Below are positions 1-5,587 of a stretch of 6,009 nt of DNA, piece by piece (position 1 is the stretch's first letter; every line of letters starts with the position of its first letter). Both the position numbers and the translations under genes were made by a program. Origin of the DNA: Rickettsiales bacterium (lineage in GTDB: Bacteria; Pseudomonadota; Alphaproteobacteria; Rickettsiales; UBA1997); assembly GCA_009693885.1 (NCBI GenBank), contig SHWK01000065.1, positions 1 to 6,009 on the forward strand, written 5' to 3'. Under the pieces are notes generated by a model that did no database searches, was not told where the DNA came from, and saw only the letters and a list, made by a program, of their open reading frames with translations.

Positions 1-105
1 AGTATATACCAAACCTGATTCAAACCACCGATCTTTTTCAATCAGGTTTCGATATTCGGGATCCCCGCAAGTGGGGCGCCACTCGTGTGGCGAAAAAAAA
101 TTTAA
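1..105. repeat. Palindrome-rich intergenic stretch, possible dispersed repeat element
   Basis: No gene can be supported here. The stretch holds a perfect 10-bp inverted repeat (AAACCTGATT at 11-20, AATCAGGTTT at 40-49, 19-nt spacer) and two back-to-back GC-rich hairpins: CCCC/GGGG at 63-66 and 73-76, and CGCCAC/GTGGCG at 77-82 and 87-92 with a TCGT loop. Positions 57-92 are far richer in G+C than the rest of the window. Several frames on both strands are open across it, which makes open-frame length useless as evidence and is reminiscent of palindromic elements known in Rickettsiales. It may be a repeat, or the edge of a gene lying to the left. The repeat call is inference, because only one copy is visible in this window. 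Confidence 0.4.
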
Positions 106-145
106 AATATACTGAATCGACTTCTTGAAGTTGATTCAGTATATT
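93..145 (-). terminator. Strong Rho-independent terminator of the nfuA-to-rarD' transcript
   Basis: Positions 106-123 pair with 128-145 to give an 18-bp stem around a 4-nt loop (CTTG, 124-127). The only imperfection is a G/T opposition at 119 and 132. Read on the minus strand, the stem is followed by TTTTAAATTTTTTTT (107 down to 93), the U-tract expected of an intrinsic terminator. Read on the plus strand, the sequence after the stem (from 146) is not T-rich, so termination should act mainly on minus-strand transcripts. The TGA stop of the rarD remnant (138-136) lies inside the right arm, so the terminator overlaps the end of that frame. Confidence 0.82.
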
Positions 146-330
146 ACAAGGGCTGACCAAATAATTGTAAATCCAATTATTTTAGCAGTTTCAAAGGGCT
201 CATTCCACAAAAATACCCCAAGCAACATTTGTCCCGTAGGAGCAATATATTGCAATAACCCAAGCAAATAAAGCGGCAATAATCCCCATAAAGAACTAGC
301 AAGCGCTGCAAAAATAATTCCTTTTTTCAT
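136..330 (-). pseudogene. Internally deleted rarD/EamA-family permease remnant
   Basis: The 64-codon frame joins the two ends of a RarD-type drug/metabolite transporter. Residues 1-22 (MKKGIIFAALASSLWGLLPL and on) match the RarD N-terminus, including the first membrane helix and its WG.LP motif. Residues 24-64 (GLLQYIAPTGQMLLGVFLWN, then EPFETAKIIGFTIIWSALVIY) match the last part of the family, where E. coli RarD has GFFQYIGPTLMFLLAV and FIWVALAIF. RarD proteins are about 290-300 residues with ten membrane helices, so roughly 210-230 residues are missing from the middle and a few from the end. The junction falls near residue 23, in frame. Its ATG overlaps the coaE stop as ATGA, which suggests the intact gene was translationally coupled to coaE. 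It is very unlikely to transport anything. Retention as a small two-helix membrane peptide cannot be excluded. Confidence 0.78.
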
Positions 331-923
331 GCTATTCTTTGTAAGATTTTTTCTGCCTGCATTTTAGTATGAGCCTTAGAAAATTTTGCATGAATTACAA
401 AATCAGATCTTTTTTTGCGCTCTTCATTATTCATCTGAAACCGAGCAATCTTTGTAAATTTTTTTTCTAAATCTTGCTGAGATTCGTTTTTATTACGACT
501 AAGAAACCTTCTTTTTTGTAAAGATGGCGGGATTAATAACGATATTATCTTATCACACTTATAGCCTTGTTTTTCTAGGAGTAGCGGGATATTAAGAACC
601 ACGATTTTTCTTTTTTCTTGGCGTGATTTTAGCAGAAACTGATCGTATTTCTTGCGTATAATTGGATGAATATTTTTTTCAAGAATTTTTAATTTTTTAG
701 CATCAGAAAAAACAATTTTTCCTAGAATTTTACGATCAATTTTTTCATCAACTACACTTTGTGGGAAGAGTTTTTTTATCTTAGAAATAAAATTTTTATT
801 ATTATTATAAATTTGATGCACCTCAAAATCTGCGTCAAAAATAGCTGCGCCATTTTTAGCAAAAATATCCGCTACGAAGTTTTTTCCTGAAGCAATACCG
901 CCTGTTAAACCGATTATTTTCAT
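327..923 (-). CDS. coaE: Dephospho-CoA kinase
   Basis: CoaE catalyses the last step of coenzyme A synthesis, the ATP-dependent phosphorylation of the ribose 3'-hydroxyl of dephospho-CoA, in the cytoplasm. The 198-residue length is normal for the family. Visible motifs in order are the P-loop GLTGGIASGKN (residues 5-15), the substrate-site DAD (30-32), the conserved IHP (85-87), PLLLE (113-117), the lid-region Arg/Gln pair (R161, Q163) and SDFVIH (173-178). The P-loop ends in Lys-Asn where most members have Lys-Ser or Lys-Thr; the Ser/Thr normally helps bind Mg-ATP, so this is an unusual substitution. The protein is Lys-rich and the gene is visibly more AT-rich than thiG or the phosphohexomutase gene. 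The ATG start lies directly before the P-loop strand, and no Shine-Dalgarno motif is seen upstream. It is the fourth gene of the minus-strand cluster and overlaps the rarD remnant by 4 bp. The identification is firm. Confidence 0.93.
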   Translation of the reverse strand: MKIIGLTGGIASGKNFVADIFAKNGAAIFDADFEVHQIYNNNKNFISKIKKLFPQSVVDEKIDRKILGKIVFSDAKKLKILEKNIHPIIRKKYDQFLLKSRQEKRKIVVLNIPLLLEKQGYKCDKIISLLIPPSLQKRRFLSRNKNESQQDLEKKFTKIARFQMNNEERKKRSDFVIHAKFSKAHTKMQAEKILQRIA

Positions 924-936
924 ATAAAAATAAAAT

Positions 937-964
937 AGCGATCAACAAAATAATGTTGGTCGTT
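937..964 (-). other. Imperfect hairpin between phosphohexomutase gene and coaE
   Basis: Within the 54-bp spacer (924-977), positions 937-947 can pair with 954-964 around a 6-nt loop. On the minus strand the core is CGACCAACA / TGTTGATCG with one C/A mismatch, followed by the T-rich but interrupted CTATTTTATTTTTAT running into the coaE start. It could be a weak internal terminator, an RNA-processing or stability element, or chance in AT-rich DNA. Its imperfect stem and broken T-run make it much weaker than the hairpin at 106-145. Confidence 0.3.
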
Positions 965-977
965 GATTTATAACAAC

Positions 978-2402
978 TTATTCAAGTTCATGCGGAATTT
1001 TTACTCCCAAATTTTTTAAATGATCGCGCAGATTACTTTTTAATTCTTCTAGATCTTTTGCTGAACTAGCCTCACATCTTGCCACCAAAACTGGTTGAGT
1101 ATTTGAAGCGCGAATCAACCACCAACCCTTATCAGTTGTGATTCGAACACCATCAACATCATTAATATTTAAGCCAGAATTTTTTAATTCATTTTTTAGT
1201 TGATCAACAATTGCAAACTTTTTTTCATCCTCAGATTCAACGCGAATTTCTGGCGTAGAAAAAGTTTGTGGCAAGGCTTTGCGCAAATCAGAAAGCTTGT
1301 GTGACGATTGCGCAACGATATTTATGATTCTGATTGCGGCATAAAGTGCATCATCATAGCCATGATTTTGATGAGCAAAATACTTATCGGCAAAAAATAT
1401 GTGACCCGACATTTCGCCAGCAAGCGGTGATTTTGTAGCCTTCATCTGCGCCTTAACCAAAGAATGACCAGTTTTCCACATCATTGGTTTGCCACCAGCT
1501 TTTTTGATTTCGTCAAACAAAACTTGACTCGCTTTTACATCGGCAATGATTACTGAATCGGGCATTCTTGCCAAAACTTCACGCGCAAAAAATATCATTA
1601 ATTGATCGCCCCATAAAATTTCTCCCTCATCATCCATCACGCCAATGCGATCACCATCGCCATCAAAAGCGATTCCGATATCGCATTTTTTTGCTAAAAT
1701 CTCGCGCTTTAAATCTTCGAGATTCTTTGGTACTGTAGGATCGGGATGATGATTAGGAAATGTACCATCAATATCTGCGAATAATAAAAAATGCTCACCT
1801 TTAATTTGTTGCGAAACTTTTTTCATCGCATCGCCAGCAGAACCATTGCCTGCATCCCATACAATTTTTAATTCTCGCGCCGGTTTTTTTGCAACATGTT
1901 TCTTTGCTAAAACGCAATCAGCAAGAACACGATTTACATAAATATCTTCAATATCAAAATTTGCTAGACCACCTTTGCCTTCAACAAAATCGCCATCTGC
2001 GGCTAGTTTTGCTAAATTTAAAATATCATCACCAAAAAATGGACGATCTTTTAACAACATTTTAAAACCGTTATGATCCTTAGGGTTGTGCGAACCGGTG
2101 ACCATAATACCCGCATCACATTCAAGATGATAAACCGAAAAATATAACATTGGAGTTGGCCCAATTCCAACATCGACAACTTCTAAGCCAGATTGAATCA
2201 AGGCTTTGATAAGCTGCGCCTTCAATGCTGGTGAACTTATGCGGCCATCACTTGCTACTGAAATTTTTTTGCCACCATTTTTATGCAAAAAACTTGCGAA
2301 AGATTTTCCAACAAAAAACGCATCGGCATCATGCAAAGTTTTGCCATAAACACCGCGAATATCATAAGCGCGGATGATTGAATTATTGAATTTGTGATTC
2401 AT
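978..2402 (-). CDS. algC: Phosphomannomutase/phosphoglucomutase (AlgC/PgmG type)
   Basis: This is a four-domain alpha-D-phosphohexomutase of 474 residues, close to the 463 of Pseudomonas aeruginosa AlgC. Enzymes of this type interconvert mannose-6-P with mannose-1-P and glucose-6-P with glucose-1-P in the cytoplasm, feeding nucleotide sugars for LPS, capsule or other surface polysaccharides. Diagnostic motifs are all intact: YDIRG near the N-terminus (13-17), the phosphoserine loop TGSHNP (102-107, catalytic Ser104), the metal-binding DGDGDR (247-252), the sugar-recognition loop GEMSGH (329-334), and the phosphate-binding loop RASNTQP (431-437) in the C-terminal domain. GEMSGH is the version seen in bifunctional PMM/PGM enzymes rather than GlmM; actual substrate preference is inferred. 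The start gives the usual short leader before RAYDIRG. It lies 36 bp after thiG and 54 bp before coaE, in the same direction, with no Shine-Dalgarno motif. Confidence 0.93.
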   Translation of the reverse strand: MNHKFNNSIIRAYDIRGVYGKTLHDADAFFVGKSFASFLHKNGGKKISVASDGRISSPALKAQLIKALIQSGLEVVDVGIGPTPMLYFSVYHLECDAGIMVTGSHNPKDHNGFKMLLKDRPFFGDDILNLAKLAADGDFVEGKGGLANFDIEDIYVNRVLADCVLAKKHVAKKPARELKIVWDAGNGSAGDAMKKVSQQIKGEHFLLFADIDGTFPNHHPDPTVPKNLEDLKREILAKKCDIGIAFDGDGDRIGVMDDEGEILWGDQLMIFFAREVLARMPDSVIIADVKASQVLFDEIKKAGGKPMMWKTGHSLVKAQMKATKSPLAGEMSGHIFFADKYFAHQNHGYDDALYAAIRIINIVAQSSHKLSDLRKALPQTFSTPEIRVESEDEKKFAIVDQLKNELKNSGLNINDVDGVRITTDKGWWLIRASNTQPVLVARCEASSAKDLEELKSNLRDHLKNLGVKIPHELE

Positions 2403-2438
2403 AAAATTATTTTTAATTTTTTGCGAAATAATCGTGAA

Positions 2439-3209
2439 TTAAATTTTTCCAATTATTGGCGAAGAAGGTGAGGCATATTTTTTTTTCTCCATTCTACCCG
2501 CTAAAAACGCGGCACGACCAGCTTCAATCGCAAGCTTCATCGCATGCGCCATTAGCACTGGATTGCGCGCTTTAGCAATTGCAGTATTCATCAAAACACC
2601 ATCGCAACCAAGCTCCATCGCAATCGCCGCATCAGACGCAGTGCCGACTCCTGCATCAACTAACACCGGAACTTTTGATTGCTCAATAATAAATTCAATG
2701 TTGAGACGATTTTGAATCCCCAAACCAGAACCGATTGGAGCCGCTAATGGCATGATCGCGCAGCAACCGATATCTTCTAATTCACGCGCAACAATCGGAT
2801 CATCAGAAGTATAAACCATAACTTGAAAACCATCTTTAATCAATAATTCTGCGGCCTTGATCGTTTCAATAACTTTTGGATAGAGAGTTTTTTCATCCGC
2901 CAAAACTTCTAATTTTACTAAATTCCAACCACCTGCCATACGGGCTAAACGCAGTGTGCGCACGGCGTCATCGGCAGTAAAACATCCAGCGGTATTTGGC
3001 AAATAAGTATATTTTTTTGGATCAAGAAAATCTTGCAACATCGGTTCGCCCTTCTTCTCGATATTGACACGACGCACTGCAACAGTGACAATTTCTGCAC
3101 CAGAAGCGGCAATAGCTTCGTGAGTTTCAGTAAAATCTTTATACTTCCCTGTGCCTACTAACAAGCGGGATTGGAAGGTTTGGCCAGCAATTATTAATGG
3201 GTCTTTCAT
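2439..3209 (-). CDS. thiG: Thiazole synthase
   Basis: ThiG builds the thiazole phosphate half of thiamine from 1-deoxy-D-xylulose 5-phosphate, dehydroglycine and the thiocarboxylate of the sulfur carrier ThiS. The 256-residue TIM-barrel protein is full length. The Schiff-base lysine is K99 in NLVKLEV, with E101 and D185 (PVLVDAGVGT) matching the catalytic acids of Bacillus subtilis ThiG (K96, E98, D182). Other family hallmarks are VGTGKY (18-23), the phosphate-binding PLAAPIGSGLG (154-164) and VLMNTAIA (205-212). All active-site residues are present, so the enzyme should work. It lies 9 bp after nfuA and 36 bp before the phosphohexomutase gene. No thiS, thiO/thiH, thiE or thiC lies beside it, and no TPP riboswitch is visible before it, so its partners must be encoded elsewhere. 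It looks less AT-rich than coaE, which may only reflect strong conservation. Confidence 0.96.
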   Translation of the reverse strand: MKDPLIIAGQTFQSRLLVGTGKYKDFTETHEAIAASGAEIVTVAVRRVNIEKKGEPMLQDFLDPKKYTYLPNTAGCFTADDAVRTLRLARMAGGWNLVKLEVLADEKTLYPKVIETIKAAELLIKDGFQVMVYTSDDPIVARELEDIGCCAIMPLAAPIGSGLGIQNRLNIEFIIEQSKVPVLVDAGVGTASDAAIAMELGCDGVLMNTAIAKARNPVLMAHAMKLAIEAGRAAFLAGRMEKKKYASPSSPIIGKI

Positions 3210-3218
3210 AATATAATT

Positions 3219-3785
3219 TTAATCGTAATCAGAAATTTGCTCAACACTAACAACCTCTGGGATGTAGTGTTTTAACATATTTTCAATACCATTTTTTAGC
3301 GTAATAGTAGAGCTTGGGCAGCCAGAACAAGAGCCCTTCAGCTCTAACATCACAACGCCATTTTCAAATCCACGAAAAATAATATCGCCACCATCCATTG
3401 CTACAGCTGGACGAACCTTGATTTCTATTAGCTCTTTTATTTGTTTTACAATTTCGCTATCATTTTCATCAACCGTTGATGCTGTAGTGGCAGAAGCATC
3501 ACGCATCACTGTTTTTCCTGCAACAAAAAAATCCATTATCGTTGCAAGAATTTCTGTTTTGATTTTTTTCCACTCAACTTCATCACTTTTTGTTACCGTG
3601 ATAAAATCACTGCCAAAAAATATTGAACTGACGCCATCAATTTTAAATAATTCTTCAGCGAGTGGCGATTTGACTGCCTGTTCTTTGCTTTTAAAATTTG
3701 CCGTATCATTTTCCATCACCATAATTCCATCAGGAATAAATTTTAAACTGGCAGGATTTGGCGTTTCTTCGGTTTGAATAAACAT
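3219..3785 (-). CDS. nfuA: NfuA/Nfu-type Fe-S cluster scaffold or carrier
   Basis: Nfu proteins carry [4Fe-4S] clusters from the assembly machinery to client enzymes. The 188 residues show the two-domain layout of alphaproteobacterial and mitochondrial Nfu: an N-terminal Nfu domain (about 1-88, opening MFIQTEETPNPASLKFIPDG), a short Ser/Thr/Asp-rich linker (about 95-110), and a NifU-like C-terminal domain (about 111-180) with VRPAVAMDGGDI and the cluster-ligating CSGCPSS motif (Cys153 and Cys156). The ATG is fixed by the conserved N-terminus. It is the first gene of the minus-strand cluster, preceded by a 61-bp spacer with a candidate promoter and no Shine-Dalgarno motif. thiG follows after 9 bp, so the two are almost certainly cotranscribed. 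A link to thiamine synthesis is possible because ThiC is an Fe-S enzyme, but this is inference from adjacency only. Confidence 0.93.
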   Translation of the reverse strand: MFIQTEETPNPASLKFIPDGIMVMENDTANFKSKEQAVKSPLAEELFKIDGVSSIFFGSDFITVTKSDEVEWKKIKTEILATIMDFFVAGKTVMRDASATTASTVDENDSEIVKQIKELIEIKVRPAVAMDGGDIIFRGFENGVVMLELKGSCSGCPSSTITLKNGIENMLKHYIPEVVSVEQISDYD

Positions 3786-3818
3786 AAATTAATTATTAAA
3801 ATTGCTCTGAATAGCCTT

Positions 3819-3845
3819 ATTATAAAGGATTAAGCTTAATGTTAA
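3819..3845 (-). promoter_or_regulatory. Candidate sigma-70-like promoter before nfuA
   Basis: On the minus strand a perfect TATAAT (3824-3819) is preceded, 15 bp upstream, by TTAACA (3845-3840), which matches five of six bases of TTGACA. The spacer is shorter than the ideal 17 bp. Transcription would start near 3812, leaving a leader of about 26 nt before the nfuA ATG. It is the only visible candidate for the nfuA-thiG-phosphohexomutase-coaE transcript. AT-rich DNA produces such matches by chance, and read-through from yejA could also supply transcription. Confidence 0.4.
3829..3840. repeat. Perfect 12-bp palindrome ATTAAGCTTAAT
   Basis: The palindrome lies between the candidate -35 and -10 boxes before nfuA. 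That is a position where a dimeric repressor could act, but no regulator family is indicated by the sequence. A second weak inverted repeat (GTTAAA at 3841-3846 with TTTAAC at 3854-3859) lies next to it over the yejA stop codon. Neither is followed by a T-run on the minus strand, so neither looks like a yejA terminator. Confidence 0.35.
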
Positions 3846-3846
3846 A

Positions 3847-5571
3847 CTATTTTTTTAACCACCAACTATCAACCGCCAACGAATATTTTGGCTGCACTTT
3901 TGGCATAATAAAAATGTCGCGATAGAGGATTCTGTAGGTGTTGTTGTGCCATTGCGGAATCGTATAATAATTTTCCAACATTCTCTTGTCTAGGGCGCGA
4001 CATAGCATAATTAACTGATTTTCACTCTGCGCCTGCGAAATTTTTTCTACCAAAGCGTCAACTTCCTTATCATCCAAACCAGCAATATTCTGCGATCCAA
4101 TGATATTTTTTTGTGATGAATGCCAATAACGCATCAACTCATTTCCTGGAATTAGCGATTGCCCAAAAACTGCTACAATAATATCAAAATCAAAATTACG
4201 AACCCGCGCCGCATATTGATTTTCTTCAGCAAAACGCGTTCTTGCTGAAATTCCTAACTTGCGTAAATTTTTTACAAAAGGCGCAATTACCATTTCAAAA
4301 GTTTTTGAATCAATGATAAACTCAATGGTGACGGGCTTTTGTGACTTTGGATCAATTAATTTTCCTTGCACAATTTTATATCCAGCATCACTCAAAATCT
4401 TTTTGGCAATAATTAAATTATCTCTGCCAAAACCTTCCTCATCTGATTTTGGCAATGTAAAAGGATGTGAATTATTATAATTATAAGAAAATTTTGAGTT
4501 AGCAAAATAACTTTCTGTACGCTTGTAGGAACCATAGAATATATGGTTGTGCAGCCATTCAAAGTCAAAAGCATAAGTGAGTGCTTTGCGTAAATTTATA
4601 TCTTGAAATTTTTCTTTGCGCAGATTTAAAACAAAAGTTTGAACCCCAGCTGGCAAACCATTGACGATTTCTTTTTTGATAATTTCGCCATTCTTTACTT
4701 TTTCAATATTATAAGAATTAAACCAATTGCGTGAGATATTTTCTTGACGCAAATCAAATTTTTCTGCTTTAAAAGCCTCAATCAAAACATTGCTATCGCG
4801 ATAATAATCGTAAAAAATTTTGTTAAAATTATAACGCCCTTTATTCACCGGCAAATCAGCGGCCCAATAATTTTGTACACGCTCATAAATAATTTTTTTG
4901 CCCTGCTCTACTTCTTTTATTTGGTAGGGCCCAGAGCCAAGTGGAAAATCTAGCGTTGTTTGATTAAATTGATGATTTTGATAATAATGTTTTGGCAGAA
5001 TTTTCATCGAAGCAACCAGCAAAGGAAGGTCGCGATTTTTATTAGTTTTAAAAATAAATTTCACCTCATAATCATTAATTTTTACAACATCTTTAACCTG
5101 AGAATAGGCCATTTTATAGGTCGGATGCCCCTCATCAATTAATTTATGAAAAGTAAAAATAACATCATCAGCAGAAATCTTTTTATCATCATGCCAGCGC
5201 GCATTTTTGCGCAATTTAAACGAAAGTGTAAATTTATCACTAGATAATTGCATCGATTCAGCTAACAGCCCGTAGCGCGAAGAGATTTCATCGTCAGATC
5301 CTTCAGTGAGAGAATCATAGATTGAATCTATGCCCGACGCGGCCAAACCCTTTAAAATAAAGGGATTAAGACTATTAAAAGACCCTTCAACACCAAGCTT
5401 AACCTCGCCGCCCTTAGGTGCCACAGGGTTGACATAATCAAAATGCTGAAAATTTGCTGGGTATTTTAAATTACCGAAAACTGAAATACCATGCTTGAAA
5501 CCATCGTCAGCCCTTGTAAGATTAGGATTTAAAAATGTTAAAACCAGTAAAACTGGCAAGATTTTTTTCAC
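3847..5571 (-). CDS. yejA: YejA-type periplasmic oligopeptide-binding protein
   Basis: This is a family 5 extracellular solute-binding protein (SBP_bac_5), the periplasmic receptor of an ABC peptide importer; YejA relatives take up oligopeptides and microcin C-like compounds. I place the start at the GTG at 5571-5569, giving 574 residues. This yields a compact signal peptide: two Lys at 2-3, a hydrophobic core at about 4-14, and probable cleavage after TRA at residue 21. Upstream in-frame codons read antisense through ribF and are rejected. The YejA signature follows: HGISVFGNLKYPANFQHFDY (27-46), NPVAPKGGEV, NPFILKG (69-75) and the family 5 motif ARWHDDKKISADDVIFTF (124-141). The C-terminus YSLAVDSWWLKK is complete. 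Permease and ATPase genes yejB/E/F are absent nearby; on the left it meets nfuA and on the right divergent ribF. The specific ligand cannot be read from the sequence. Confidence 0.9.
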   Translation of the reverse strand: MKKILPVLLVLTFLNPNLTRADDGFKHGISVFGNLKYPANFQHFDYVNPVAPKGGEVKLGVEGSFNSLNPFILKGLAASGIDSIYDSLTEGSDDEISSRYGLLAESMQLSSDKFTLSFKLRKNARWHDDKKISADDVIFTFHKLIDEGHPTYKMAYSQVKDVVKINDYEVKFIFKTNKNRDLPLLVASMKILPKHYYQNHQFNQTTLDFPLGSGPYQIKEVEQGKKIIYERVQNYWAADLPVNKGRYNFNKIFYDYYRDSNVLIEAFKAEKFDLRQENISRNWFNSYNIEKVKNGEIIKKEIVNGLPAGVQTFVLNLRKEKFQDINLRKALTYAFDFEWLHNHIFYGSYKRTESYFANSKFSYNYNNSHPFTLPKSDEEGFGRDNLIIAKKILSDAGYKIVQGKLIDPKSQKPVTIEFIIDSKTFEMVIAPFVKNLRKLGISARTRFAEENQYAARVRNFDFDIIVAVFGQSLIPGNELMRYWHSSQKNIIGSQNIAGLDDKEVDALVEKISQAQSENQLIMLCRALDKRMLENYYTIPQWHNNTYRILYRDIFIMPKVQPKYSLAVDSWWLKK

Positions 5572-5587
5572 GAATAATATAAAATAA
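5572..5587. promoter_or_regulatory. 16-bp divergent start region of yejA and ribF
   Basis: Only 16 bp, all A/T but one G, separate the yejA GTG from the ribF ATG. Neither gene has a Shine-Dalgarno motif here. TATAAA (5578-5583, plus) and TATATT (5581-5576, minus) are -10-like boxes only a few bases from the start codons, which would give leaderless or nearly leaderless messages. No good -35 box is seen for either. Any -35 element for one gene must lie inside the coding sequence of the other. Confidence 0.4.

Noticed and set aside
3..128. Plus-strand open frame without a start, ending TGA at 126-128, with a plausible-looking peptide (GFDIRDPRKWGATRVAKKNL near its end)
   Set aside because: It could be the C-terminus of a gene entering from the left, but I recognise no family. 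Other frames on both strands are also open across this GC-rich palindromic stretch, and the stop lies in a terminator hairpin loop.
1..135. Minus-strand frame continuing open past the rarD-remnant stop to the window edge
   Set aside because: It has no ATG and no recognisable motif, and it overlaps the terminator hairpin and T-tract. RarD proteins end close to where the remnant's stop lies, so it is not a RarD extension.
3210..3218. Possible TPP riboswitch before thiG
   Set aside because: Only 9 bp separate nfuA and thiG, and the upstream sequence is nfuA coding sequence, so there is no room for the aptamer; none was seen before nfuA either.
3418..3777. Plus-strand open frame of 119 codons opposite nfuA
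   Set aside because: It is fully antisense to a clear, motif-bearing nfuA and shows no family features of its own.
4259..5142. Three plus-strand open frames of 60-73 codons opposite yejA
   Set aside because: All lie antisense to yejA and encode low-complexity hydrophobic sequence typical of AT-rich reverse-strand shadows.
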